A program made the translations under genes and the position numbers. DNA of 64,000 nt from Microthrixaceae bacterium (GTDB lineage Bacteria; Actinomycetota; Acidimicrobiia; Acidimicrobiales; Iamiaceae), in the NCBI GenBank assembly GCA_016702505.1, contig JADJDU010000001.1, positions 124,001 to 188,000 of the forward strand. The letters are read 5' to 3'. The notes beneath the pieces are model-generated. The model searched no databases. It saw only the letters and a program-made list of their open reading frames with translations, and was not told the DNA's origin. This document shows, piece after piece, positions 1 through 8,472 of the stretch (position 1 is the first letter of the stretch; each line of letters begins with the position of its first letter).

Positions 1-142
1 GCAGACACGGAGAAGCCGGCGGCCTCCCAAGCTGATGGCTGATCGGCGACGGTGAGTGAAATGAGTCGTGCTCGGTCCCCGAGATCGTCAGCGGTCATGG
101 GGCGAACAGTACCGGCTGTGCCAGCGGGTAGCGTTGGTCGAA

Positions 143-216
143 CTGGCCGTAGCGCAGCTTGGAAGCGCACCGCGTTTGGGTCGCGGGGGTCGTGGGTTCA
201 AATCCCACCGGCCAGA
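143..216 (+). tRNA. tRNA-Pro (anticodon UGG)
   Basis: A full cloverleaf can be folded. The acceptor stem pairs 143-149 with 209-215 (7 of 7), the D stem GCGC pairs 152-155 with 165-168, the anticodon stem CCGCG/CGCGG encloses a loop with TGG at 177-179, and the T stem GTGGG/CCCAC encloses TTCAAAT. The discriminator is A216 and no CCA is encoded. A TAGCGT hexamer at 129-134 lies only 8 bases before the mature 5' end, so the primary transcript may carry almost no 5' leader. Confidence 0.95.
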
Positions 217-239
217 CACGGTGATGTCGCCGACATCAC

Positions 240-271
240 GGGGCCGGACCTGCAACAGCGGGTTCGGCCCC
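240..271 (+). terminator. Hairpin downstream of tRNA-Pro
   Basis: Arms GGGGCCG (240-246) and CGGCCCC (265-271) pair, and ACC/GGT extends the stem inward after a mismatch. No T-run follows, which is usual for high-GC actinobacterial terminators. It probably ends tRNA-Pro transcription. The remaining bases up to the next stop codon at 380 show nothing else recognisable. Confidence 0.45.
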
Positions 272-379
272 ACCAAACTCCCTATTCGCTCGCTTGCTAT
301 GGGACCCCGAGAGCGATGGTTCCCCAGCGACATCTGCGCTGGCGGTGGGGACGATCGCGTCCCGTTTGTGTTTGGAGCG

Positions 380-1594
380 CTACCGGGCGGGTGCGATCGA
401 TGGATGCGAGTCGACCAGGACGCAGCGGGTGCCGGTGTAGATGGTGGGCATGCACTTGTTGCAGTGCACGCAGATTCCGGCGCTCTGGTGGTTGCGTTCG
501 AAGCGGTTGACCAGGTCGGGTTCGCGCAGCAGGGCGCGTGCCATGGCGACGAACTCGAAACCCTCGTCGGCCACGGCCGAGTTGATGGTGGACAGCTCGT
601 TGATCCCGCCCAGGAGGATCAAGGGGATGTCCAGCTCACGTCGGAACTGACGGGCGAAGGGGAGGAAGAACGCCTCCTCGAACGGCAGCTTCGGGAAGAT
701 CCGACGGCCGTAGGCTCGAACGCCTAGGCCGATGAGCGGTCCTTGGGCCTCGGCGAATTCACGCAGCGGGACGTCACCGCGGAAGTAGTACATCCCGTTG
801 AGCAGCGAGCTGCCTCCGGTCAGTTGGATGGCGTCGAGCGTGCCGTCGGATTCGAAGAGCTTGGCGAACTGGAGGCTCTCGCTGAGCCAGAGCCCGCGCT
901 CCACGCCGTCGGCCATGTTGAGCTTGGCGATGACGGCGATGCGCCCGTCGGCGACCTTTCGGACTGCCTCGAGAACGCGGCGCGGGAATCGAGCCCGGTT
1001 CTCGATGCTTCCGCCGAACTCATCTCGACGGTGGTTGAGATTGGGGCTGAGGAAGGAGCTGAGCAGGTAGTTGTGCCCGATGTGAACCTCCACCGCGTCG
1101 AACCCGGCTTCGATGGCGACGGTGGTGGCCGCGGTGAAGTCGGACACCACCTGGTCCAGATCCTCACGGGTGGCCGCTCGGATGACGCCGGTGGCCGGGG
1201 CACTGAACCGGGTGGATGGGGCCAGGCTCGGGTTCCGTCGGTTGTGGGCCTGGGCCACCAGGCCGGCGTGACCGAGCTGGGCGCTGATCTTGGCCCCTTC
1301 GGCCTGCACCGCTGCGGTGAGGCGGGTGAGGTCACCGACCATGTTGGGGGTCATAACCATGGTGTCCCGGCTGACCCTGCCCCCCTTGGAGACGGCGCAG
1401 TACGCCACCGTCGACAGCGCCGCACCGCCGCGAGCGACACGGACGTGGAAATCGATCAGCTCCGGGGTGACCTGGCCTCGGGGCATGACCCCTTCGAAGG
1501 TGGCCGCCTTGATCACCCGGTTCCGCAAAGTGAGCGGCCCGAGGCGCGCCGCCTCGAACGGAACCGGGGTGGGCTTGGCGTCACTCGGGCTCAT
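380..1594 (-). CDS. NADH:flavin oxidoreductase, old yellow enzyme family (single barrel domain with Cys cluster)
   Basis: A 404-residue FMN-dependent TIM-barrel oxidoreductase of the old yellow enzyme / 2,4-dienoyl-CoA reductase N-domain type (start LGPLTLRNRVIKAA). The C-terminus keeps four cysteines in CVHCNKCMPTIYTGTRC (about residues 375-391), resembling the [4Fe-4S] motif of the multidomain dienoyl-CoA reductase and trimethylamine dehydrogenase group. The FAD/NAD(P)H domains that normally follow are absent. It lies 16 bases downstream of methylmalonyl-CoA mutase on the same strand, with AAAGG before the ATG, so the two probably form one transcript. The substrate is unknown; an enoyl or dienoyl thioester or a xenobiotic enone is possible. 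Confidence 0.88.
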   Translation of the reverse strand: MSPSDAKPTPVPFEAARLGPLTLRNRVIKAATFEGVMPRGQVTPELIDFHVRVARGGAALSTVAYCAVSKGGRVSRDTMVMTPNMVGDLTRLTAAVQAEGAKISAQLGHAGLVAQAHNRRNPSLAPSTRFSAPATGVIRAATREDLDQVVSDFTAATTVAIEAGFDAVEVHIGHNYLLSSFLSPNLNHRRDEFGGSIENRARFPRRVLEAVRKVADGRIAVIAKLNMADGVERGLWLSESLQFAKLFESDGTLDAIQLTGGSSLLNGMYYFRGDVPLREFAEAQGPLIGLGVRAYGRRIFPKLPFEEAFFLPFARQFRRELDIPLILLGGINELSTINSAVADEGFEFVAMARALLREPDLVNRFERNHQSAGICVHCNKCMPTIYTGTRCVLVDSHPSIAPAR

Positions 1595-1610
1595 GGTTGG
1601 CTCGTACCTT

Positions 1611-3740
1611 TCAGTCGAGAAGATCCAGGACCTGGGTGGCAGCGTCGACGATGTTGGTACCGGGCGGGAAGATGGCGGCTACCCCGGCATCCCGAAGGTG
1701 GTCGAAATCCTGAGGCGGGATCACCCCACCCACGACCACCTTGATGTCTCCAGCACCACGAGCCTCCAACTCTTCGATGAGCTGCGGGACCAGGGTCTTG
1801 TGGCCGGCGGCCTGGCTGGACACGCCGATCACGTGGACGTCGTTGTCCACTGCGTCGGCGGCGGCCTCGGCTGGGGTCTGGAACAGCACTCCCACGTCCA
1901 CGTCGAAGCCGAGGTCGGCGAACCCGGTGGCGATCACCTTGGCCCCACGGTCGTGGCCGTCCTGGCCCATCTTCACCACCAGCATCCGGGGCCGGCGGCC
2001 CTGGGCCTCGGCGAAGGCGTCGATGCGGGCCTGGATGGCGGCGAAGCGCTCGTCGCCCTCGTAGGCGTGACCGTAGAAACCTTGGATCGTTCGAACCTCC
2101 GCGGCATGGCGACCGAAGACCGCTTCCATGGCGTCGCTCATCTCGCCCACGGTGGCTCGGGCTCGGGCGGCGTCGATGCACAGGGCCAGCAGGTTGCCGT
2201 CGGACCGTGCCCCTTCGGTGAGGGCTTCCAGTGCGGCGGTCACGGCAGCGTCATCACGTTCGGCACGGATTCGTTCCAGCTTGGCGACCTGCTGGGCCAG
2301 CACGGCGGCGTTGTCGATGTCGAGCACGTCGACGGCTTCAGGGTTGTCGAGCTTGTACTTGTTCACACCGACCACGACCTCTTCGCCTCGGTCGATGCGG
2401 GCCTGGCGACGGGCAGCGGACTCTTCGATACGGAGCTTGGGCATGCCCGACTCCACCGCGTTGGTCATTCCCCCCAGTTCCTCCACCTCTTCGATCAGCG
2501 CCCATGCCGAATCGACCAGGTTCTGGGTGAGGGCTTCGACGTAGTACGAGCCACCCAGCGGGTCGATGACGTGGGGAACCCCGGTCTCCTCTTGGATCAC
2601 GAGCTGGGTGTTGCGGGCGATGCGGGCCGAGAAGTCGGTGGGAAGGCCGAGCGCTTCGTCGAAGGCGTTCGTGTGCAGCGACTGAGTTCCGCCCAGCACC
2701 GCCGCCAACGCTTCGATAGTGGTACGGATCACGTTGTTGTACGGGTCGAGTGCGGTGAGCGATACCCCCGACGTCTGGCAGTGCGTGCGCAGCATGAGCG
2801 ACTTGGGGTCCTTGGGTTCGAACTGGCTCATGACCCGGTGCCAGAGGATGCGAGCGGCTCGCAGCTTGGCGACCTCCATGAAGAAGTCCATGCCGATGGC
2901 GAAGAAGAAGCTCAACCGGCCCGCGAACTTGTCGACGTCGAGGCCTCGGGCCAGCGCCGAGCGCACGTACTCCAACCCGTCGGCGATGGTGAAGGCCAAC
3001 TCCTGTTCGGCCGTGGCCCCCGCTTCTTGCATGTGGTAGCCCGAGATCGAGATCGAGTTCCACTTGGGCATGTGGTCCGACGTGTACTCGATGATGTCGG
3101 CCACGATCCGCATGCTCGGCTCGGGCGGATAGATGTAGGTGTTGCGGACCATGAACTCCTTGAGGATGTCGTTCTGGATGGTCCCGGCCAGCTTGTCCTG
3201 GGTGACGCCCTGTTCTTCGGCGGCGACGACGAAGGACGCCAGCACCGGCAAAACGGCGCCGTTCATGGTCATCGACACCGACATCTGGTCCAGCGGGATG
3301 CCGTCGAAGAGGATCTTCATGTCCTCGACCGAGTCGATGGCCACCCCGGCCTTGCCCACATCGCCCACCACCCGAGGGTGATCGGAGTCGTAGCCCCGGT
3401 GGGTGGCCAGATCGAAGGCCACCGACACGCCCTGCTGGCCAGCGGCCAGGTTGCGACGGTAGAAGGCGTTGGATTCCTCGGCGGTGGAGAACCCGGCGTA
3501 CTGGCGGATGGTCCAGGGTCGGTTTGCGTACATGGTGGCCCGAACCCCACGGGTGAACGGGGCCAGGCCCGGCAAGGTGTCGGTGTCGAGGTCCTGCACG
3601 TCGGCGGCGGTGTACAACGCCTTGACGTCGATGCCCTCTGGCCTGGTGCGGGTGAGGGTCTCGGGGTCGCGGCCCTTGAGATCCTTGGCCGCCAAGGCCT
3701 TCCAGGTGTCCAGGCCGGGGGTTTCTGAGGCATCGGTCAC
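1611..3740 (-). CDS. mutA: Methylmalonyl-CoA mutase, large (B12-binding) subunit
   Basis: Adenosylcobalamin-dependent interconversion of methylmalonyl-CoA and succinyl-CoA. From the chosen GTG it is 709 residues. The N-terminal barrel carries the family signature RQYAGFSTAEESN with the substrate-binding tyrosine. The C-terminal B12 domain (last 130 or so residues) has the DxHxxG cobalt-ligand motif as DGHDRG. I chose GTG 3740 over the upstream ATG 3764 because a TAGGCT -10 box ends exactly 7 bases before it, as in other leaderless genes here. No small partner subunit is adjacent, so it may be homodimeric or pair with a subunit encoded elsewhere. The chaperone GTPase MeaB is encoded at 59 kb. 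Function is very secure. Confidence 0.96.
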   Translation of the reverse strand: MTDASETPGLDTWKALAAKDLKGRDPETLTRTRPEGIDVKALYTAADVQDLDTDTLPGLAPFTRGVRATMYANRPWTIRQYAGFSTAEESNAFYRRNLAAGQQGVSVAFDLATHRGYDSDHPRVVGDVGKAGVAIDSVEDMKILFDGIPLDQMSVSMTMNGAVLPVLASFVVAAEEQGVTQDKLAGTIQNDILKEFMVRNTYIYPPEPSMRIVADIIEYTSDHMPKWNSISISGYHMQEAGATAEQELAFTIADGLEYVRSALARGLDVDKFAGRLSFFFAIGMDFFMEVAKLRAARILWHRVMSQFEPKDPKSLMLRTHCQTSGVSLTALDPYNNVIRTTIEALAAVLGGTQSLHTNAFDEALGLPTDFSARIARNTQLVIQEETGVPHVIDPLGGSYYVEALTQNLVDSAWALIEEVEELGGMTNAVESGMPKLRIEESAARRQARIDRGEEVVVGVNKYKLDNPEAVDVLDIDNAAVLAQQVAKLERIRAERDDAAVTAALEALTEGARSDGNLLALCIDAARARATVGEMSDAMEAVFGRHAAEVRTIQGFYGHAYEGDERFAAIQARIDAFAEAQGRRPRMLVVKMGQDGHDRGAKVIATGFADLGFDVDVGVLFQTPAEAAADAVDNDVHVIGVSSQAAGHKTLVPQLIEELEARGAGDIKVVVGGVIPPQDFDHLRDAGVAAIFPPGTNIVDAATQVLDLLD

Positions 3741-3747
3741 GATCGCG

Positions 3748-3753
3748 AGCCTA
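3748..3753 (-). promoter_or_regulatory. Leaderless -10 box for mutA
   Basis: TAGGCT on the minus strand, 7 bases before GTG 3740. The ATG at 3764 would lie upstream of the predicted transcription start, so it is unlikely to be used. Confidence 0.6.
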
Positions 3754-3813
3754 CGGGGCCACATCGGATAGACCCCAATGGGACCAGGCTCCTCTACCGG
3801 CGTGGAGAACTGT

Positions 3814-5649
3814 TCAGCAGCCTTCGAGGTAGAGCGCTACCAACGCCTGGAGCTCTCGGGGTTGGCCGTCCACCCACCCGTGGAACTCGTCCAGATCTTC
3901 GCCTGACGGGGTGAGGTTGATCAGGTCAGTGACGCTCTTGATTGAGGTTCCCGTCGATGGGGGAGCGGTTGGGTCTGTACCGCCGATGAACCAGTTCAGT
4001 TGCTTGGAGAGGTTCTCGTCTGAGGCGATGACGACCCAGACCTGGCGGCGCAGGGTCTCGCGTTCGAGTCGGGTTCGTTCCTCGCGATCGCCGGCCTCGG
4101 GCACGGTGGATTCCTGCCACTCGTCGAGAGCCATTTTGAGGCCGGCACCGACCAGAGTGCCAACCACGGGGTTCGCGCCCTTGGTGAGTGCGCCGGTCAC
4201 CGGGTTTACCACCAGGCCTAGGAGGCTGAACGTCGCCACCGACCCAGGCCCGGGCCGATCGCTGGCGGCCGCAGCCACCTCTAGGGCATCGGCCAGCTTG
4301 TCGAAATCGTCCATGGCTGTGATCTGTTCGTGGGATGGGCTGTGAAGGGTGGCCCGGATCCGTTGCAGGCTGTGGGTCTCCAAGGCCAACAGAGTGGTGA
4401 GCCATGGCTTCTCGTATTGGGCGATCGCCTCGAATACCCGGCCGGGGTTGCCGCCGCGAACCTGGTCGACCCGGGCCGTGAACAACGCGAGGTCCTCGGC
4501 CATGAAGTCGGCCAGGAGTTGGGCCAACGGCTCGGTGACCTCGGTGGCGCCGTGTTTGACCACCCAGTCATAGACGCCACGGAGGATCTCGGTCCTTGGT
4601 AGCGGTGTCGAGCTTCCGGGCTGGAGCGCCGGATTCTCGAGGAGGTCTCGGATGATGGTGACTGCGGCTGGCTGGGCGGCGGTGCCGTTGTCGAGCAGCC
4701 ATCGGACCCGCTTGGCCACGGTTGCGCCGGTGCGGTCGTCGGTGAGGAGGAAATCTGCCGAGCCCGGGGTCAGGCTCAAGGCGTTGAGGAAGGCAACGTC
4801 GGGATCGGAGGTGCGTCCCGGACCGGTGAGGAACCGGTAGGAGCTGGACACATCGGCGTCGGTTATGGCCGACACCAACAGCAGAGGAGTGAGCACCATG
4901 GCCAGGTAGGCCAGGCCGGAACGGACGCCGGAGGCGCCGGCGAGTGCCCGCAGCACGTTTCGGCCGATCGGTTCCTTCAGGAGCTTGTTGATCATGTCCA
5001 CCTCCAGGTGAGCTTCGGGTATCGGTTGGTCGAGGGTGCGGGTGGCCGTGGCCCAGGCGTCGGCCAGTTGGCGGAACGGGCCGATCTCGACCTCCCAGGG
5101 CGACGTGTCGGCGGCCAAGGTCTCCACGTAGGTGGCGAGTCGTTCTGGCCCCAGCTCGTTGAACAGGGCGGCCAGGTAGACGGGGTCGGTGCTGAGGGAT
5201 CCCTGGGAGGTGATGAACTCGACCGCAGCTGCCGGTCCACCCCGGGATGCGGCCAGGATGGCCTTGTGGGCATCGACACGTCCCCGTGCCGCTGCCGCCC
5301 TGGTCGGACGGGTGAGGGCTGAGTCGAGGGTGCCGTAGTGCGCGGAGATCACCTCACTGAGGTGCTGATCGGTGGTGACCGATAGGCGCTCGGTCGCTGG
5401 TTTGGAGTCGGCCAGCCGGAACGCTTCGGCGATGCGTTCGAGATGACGGGCCAGGTCGTGGATGGATGTCTCAGCCGATCTGGTGAGGCGGTGGGCGCTG
5501 ATCGAAACATGTCGGTCTGGGCAGGCGTCCTGGAATGCGGCCGATGCCACGCTGACGGCATGGGCGGCGTCTTCGAGGTGGCTCCCGGCTGCTGTCACGC
5601 CCGCGGACGCCCGAGTTAGCAGGTCTGGTCGTGCGGAGCTGATGGTCAT
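3814..5649 (-). CDS. Large alpha-helical protein, DUF6571-like, possible type VII-type substrate
   Basis: A 611-residue protein without a signal peptide. The first 100 residues are helical and WXG100/LXG-like in character. Around residues 145-200 comes a segment (LAALFNELGPERLATYVETL) resembling the DUF6571 proteins found beside type VII secretion genes in Actinobacteria; this match is from memory. A glycine/alanine-rich hydrophobic stretch near residues 480-510 resembles the membrane-active or pre-toxin regions of polymorphic toxins. Its ATG overlaps the stop of the upstream WXG-like gene (ATGA), so they are translationally coupled. No ESX ATPase, immunity gene or known toxin domain is present. 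Reality of the gene is near certain; function is inference. Confidence 0.7.
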   Translation of the reverse strand: MTISSARPDLLTRASAGVTAAGSHLEDAAHAVSVASAAFQDACPDRHVSISAHRLTRSAETSIHDLARHLERIAEAFRLADSKPATERLSVTTDQHLSEVISAHYGTLDSALTRPTRAAAARGRVDAHKAILAASRGGPAAAVEFITSQGSLSTDPVYLAALFNELGPERLATYVETLAADTSPWEVEIGPFRQLADAWATATRTLDQPIPEAHLEVDMINKLLKEPIGRNVLRALAGASGVRSGLAYLAMVLTPLLLVSAITDADVSSSYRFLTGPGRTSDPDVAFLNALSLTPGSADFLLTDDRTGATVAKRVRWLLDNGTAAQPAAVTIIRDLLENPALQPGSSTPLPRTEILRGVYDWVVKHGATEVTEPLAQLLADFMAEDLALFTARVDQVRGGNPGRVFEAIAQYEKPWLTTLLALETHSLQRIRATLHSPSHEQITAMDDFDKLADALEVAAAASDRPGPGSVATFSLLGLVVNPVTGALTKGANPVVGTLVGAGLKMALDEWQESTVPEAGDREERTRLERETLRRQVWVVIASDENLSKQLNWFIGGTDPTAPPSTGTSIKSVTDLINLTPSGEDLDEFHGWVDGQPRELQALVALYLEGC

Positions 5650-6059
5650 GGGACGGTCACGGCCTCGGTTGTGGTGGCCTCCGCTTGTGCCGCCTCGGCT
5701 GCGGCCGTGACCTGTGCGGCCTCGGCGGCTGCGGCGTCAACGCGGCGTTGCTGTTCGGCCACGGCCCAACTGCGGGCCTGCTCGACCTCTTGACGGTCGT
5801 CCTCGGCGCGCCGGGCCGCCAGGGTGATGCGTTCTTGGAGCTCGGCGGCTCGAGAGTCGAACCACTGTCGGCTGTAGCCAGCCCAGTCACGGCGGGCCAG
5901 GTCTGCGTTTGCTTCGGTGCGGCGCCGAAAGCGGTCCAGCTCATCGGCGAGGACCGCGAGAGCGGCCGACAACGCGGCCGCGGCCCCGTCATCGAAGCGA
6001 ACCGGTTCGATGAGCGGAACCGCCACGGCGGTCGGGGTGACGGGATTCTGGGGCAGCAT
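5646..6059 (-). CDS. Small WXG100-like helical protein
   Basis: 137 residues, almost wholly helical. A WAG turn (DWAGYSRQW) in the middle of a helical hairpin resembles the WxG turn of the WXG100 (EsxA/B) family. The C-terminal third is a very Ala/Glu-rich coiled coil. Length exceeds the usual 100 because of this tail. GGAGG lies 9 bases before ATG 6059. It is the first gene of a two-gene operon with the DUF6571-like protein, which fits a secreted or chaperoning partner pair. The family call is from motif shape only. Confidence 0.6.
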   Translation of the reverse strand: MLPQNPVTPTAVAVPLIEPVRFDDGAAAALSAALAVLADELDRFRRRTEANADLARRDWAGYSRQWFDSRAAELQERITLAARRAEDDRQEVEQARSWAVAEQQRRVDAAAAEAAQVTAAAEAAQAEATTTEAVTVP

Positions 6060-6091
6060 TTACGGCACCTCCATGGCGAATATTGGAAAGT

Positions 6092-6109
6092 CATGAAATA
6101 GCATGAAAT
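6092..6109. promoter_or_regulatory. Direct repeat CATGAAAT x2 in AT-rich divergent promoter
   Basis: CATGAAAT occurs at 6092-6099 and again at 6102-6109, exactly 10 bases apart, one helical turn. It sits in an unusually AT-rich patch (6075-6115) between the WXG-like operon (leftward) and the HAD phosphatase gene (rightward). This is a likely promoter with a regulator binding to one face of the DNA. Confidence 0.4.
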
Positions 6110-6174
6110 GTGATAGTCGCGCAAGGGTGGGAAGATTGGAGCGACACCGGCTTCACCCGTAGCGTGAGCCAGCC

Positions 6175-6972
6175 ATGGTCAAACTCATCTGCCTCGACGT
6201 CGACGGCACCCTGGTCGGGTCCAAGGGCGTCCCGTCATCCGCGGTCTGGTCGGCCGCAGATCGGGCAAGACGGCGGGGTCAACGCCTCACCCTGTGTACG
6301 GCCCGTTTGGCCGCAGGCCCGACGCGTGAGTGGGCCGAACGACTAGACCCCTCCGGGTGGCACGTATTCCACACCGGGGCCGCCCTGTGGCAACCGTCGA
6401 CCGGTGAGGTCGACCTCACGCCGCTTCCAGCCGATTCCCTTGCCGCCGCAATGTCGATCGCCGCGGCCAGGGGATGGGTGCTGGAGGCCTACACCTGGGA
6501 CGACTATGCGGTGGACGATGACCGACCGTTGGCCCGATCTCACGCGAACCTCCTAGACCTTCCGTTCCGGAGACGCCCGATCTCCAGCCTCGACGGCGAC
6601 GTCGTTCGAGCCCAGTTCGTGGTCCCACTCGACGCCGCTGACGATGCCGTGGCCAGCGCACCGGAGGGAACCGTCGGCTCGGCGGCCACCTCCCCGGCAA
6701 TGCCCGGAGCAGCTTTCGTCTCGTTGACCCGTCACGACGTCTCCAAGGCATCAGGAGTGTCCAAAGTGGCCGCCCACGTCGGGGTCGACCTCGCCGACTC
6801 GATGATGGTGGGAGACGGGCACAACGACATCCCCGCCATCCAAGCCGTGGGCTGGGGCGTCGCCATGGGAAACGCCGCTCCGGCCGTGCTCGACGCGGCC
6901 CGAATTGTGGCCGGTCACGTCGATTCCGATGGCGCCGCCGACATCATCGACCGTTCCGCCGACCTCGGCTGA
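6175..6972 (+). CDS. HAD-superfamily (Cof-type) phosphatase
   Basis: 265 residues. Motif I is DVDGTLVG near the N-terminus (aspartate nucleophile) and motifs III/IV are in K...MMVGDGHNDIPAI near residue 215, typical of Cof/IIB HAD phosphatases acting on phosphorylated sugars or small metabolites. The cap domain lies between them. A TAGCGT box at 6160-6165 is 9 bases before ATG, and no clear ribosome site is visible. It stands alone, divergent from the WXG-like operon. Substrate unknown. Confidence 0.85.
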   Translation: MVKLICLDVDGTLVGSKGVPSSAVWSAADRARRRGQRLTLCTARLAAGPTREWAERLDPSGWHVFHTGAALWQPSTGEVDLTPLPADSLAAAMSIAAARGWVLEAYTWDDYAVDDDRPLARSHANLLDLPFRRRPISSLDGDVVRAQFVVPLDAADDAVASAPEGTVGSAATSPAMPGAAFVSLTRHDVSKASGVSKVAAHVGVDLADSMMVGDGHNDIPAIQAVGWGVAMGNAAPAVLDAARIVAGHVDSDGAADIIDRSADLG

Positions 6973-7021
6973 ACACCCCCCCGGACAAGGCCCTCTCCTG
7001 ACATCACTAGCCTGAGCGGAC

Positions 7022-8383
7022 ATGGCCCATCGCTTCGTCGTCATCGGGGGCGGACCTGCCGGAAACCAGGCCGCTACCACCGCCGCCCGCCTCGGTGCCG
7101 AGGTCACCCTCATCGAACGGGACGTGGTCGGCGGCGCCGCCCACCTGTGGGACTGCATCCCCTCCAAGGCCATGATCGCCACGGGCGACGCCATGACGCT
7201 GCTGCGCCAGGCCGAGGGAATGGGCCTGCGGGGGGTGGACGCCCACCTCGATTTCGACGCCCTGCGTACCCGCATCGCCGGTATCGAGTCCCGCCTTGAA
7301 GGGTCCGTCACCGGTCTGCTCGCCAGTCAGGGAGTGCGGTTGTTGCAGGGCTCGGGCCGTATGGTCGGACTCAACGAGGTGGAGGTCACCGGACTCGACG
7401 GTGTGGTGCAGGTGATCCCCGCTGACACTGTTGTCCTGTCCACCGGAAGCCGGCCCCGAATCCCAGACTGGGCCCCGATCGACGGTGAACGGGTGCTGAC
7501 CACTCGCCACGCCTATCCACCGCCCACCCTGCCCGACCATCTGGTGGTGGTCGGTTCAGGTGTGACCGGGGTGGAGTTCGTTCACATGTTCTCGGCATTC
7601 GGTTGCGACGTCACCCTCATCGTGAGCCGCCAGCAAGTGCTGCCCCAGAAGGACCCCGAGGTTGCAGCCGTGCTGGAGGACGACTTCTTGGGTCGTGGTG
7701 TGAAGCTGTTCAAGGGGGCCAGAGCAGAGGGCATCGACGTGACCGATGAGGGTGTGGCCGTTCGTTGCGACGACGGCCGCGTCGCCCGTGGATCCCACGT
7801 GCTCTTGTGCATCGGGTCGATCCCCAACTCCGAGACCCTCGGCCTGGAGGAGATCGGCGTCGAGCTAGACGGCGGCTACGTCAAGGTCGATCACAACTGC
7901 AAGTCGTCGGTGCCCCACATCTACGCTGCCGGTGACCTGTCGGGGAAGCTGCCGCTGTCTTCGGTCGCCTCCATCCAGGGTCGCAAGATCGCCGAACACG
8001 CCCTCGGCCTGCACGCCGGGCCCCACCGTCACCTCGATTACGAGAAGGCGGCATCGGCAATCTTCACCGACCCCGAGATCGCCGATGTCGGCCTGGCTGA
8101 GGCCGATGCCTTTGCCGAAGGCCGCAAGGTGCGAGTCACCAAGGTTCCGTTCTCGGCTTCGGCCAAGGCCCTGATCAACAACGATCCCAGGGGTTTCGTG
8201 AAGATCGTCTCGGACCCTGCCACCGGCGTCGTACTGGGCGGTTCGATCGTGGGTCGTCACGCCGCCGAGCTCATCTCGGTGATCGCCGTTGCGGTGACCG
8301 CGGGGCTGAAGGTGATCGATCTGGCCGAGAGCATCCTGGTGCATCCGGCCCTGTCCGAAGCCCTCACCGAGGCAGCCGAGTAA
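7022..8383 (+). CDS. lpdA: LpdA-like FAD-dependent NAD(P)H:quinone-type oxidoreductase
   Basis: A 453-residue member of the flavoprotein disulfide reductase family: FAD motif GGGPAGNQAA at the N-terminus, NAD(P) motif VVGSGVTGVEF near residue 180, second FAD motif YAAGDL near residue 302, and a C-terminal HPALSE. The active-site disulfide is incomplete: the usual GGTCxxxGCxPSK reads GGAAHLWDCIPSK, leaving one cysteine. Mycobacterial LpdA (Rv3303c), a quinone reductase rather than a lipoamide dehydrogenase, shares this loss. TAGCCT at 7008-7013 is 8 bases before ATG, indicating a leaderless transcript. It is therefore not expected to serve pyruvate dehydrogenase. Confidence 0.85.
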   Translation: MAHRFVVIGGGPAGNQAATTAARLGAEVTLIERDVVGGAAHLWDCIPSKAMIATGDAMTLLRQAEGMGLRGVDAHLDFDALRTRIAGIESRLEGSVTGLLASQGVRLLQGSGRMVGLNEVEVTGLDGVVQVIPADTVVLSTGSRPRIPDWAPIDGERVLTTRHAYPPPTLPDHLVVVGSGVTGVEFVHMFSAFGCDVTLIVSRQQVLPQKDPEVAAVLEDDFLGRGVKLFKGARAEGIDVTDEGVAVRCDDGRVARGSHVLLCIGSIPNSETLGLEEIGVELDGGYVKVDHNCKSSVPHIYAAGDLSGKLPLSSVASIQGRKIAEHALGLHAGPHRHLDYEKAASAIFTDPEIADVGLAEADAFAEGRKVRVTKVPFSASAKALINNDPRGFVKIVSDPATGVVLGGSIVGRHAAELISVIAVAVTAGLKVIDLAESILVHPALSEALTEAAE

Positions 8384-8472
8384 GCAGCCGTGGTCGGCTG
8401 TCCCGCGGTGACCATGGGGAGTGGGGGCCGTAACGAGCGCTTCGGGCAGAGATGCTCGTACCATGTTCGGCC

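Noticed and set aside
1290..3728. Long open frame opposite the mutase gene (812 codons)
   Set aside because: It is the antisense shadow of mutA and part of the oxidoreductase gene, with His/Gly/Val-rich composition typical of such shadows in GC-rich DNA.
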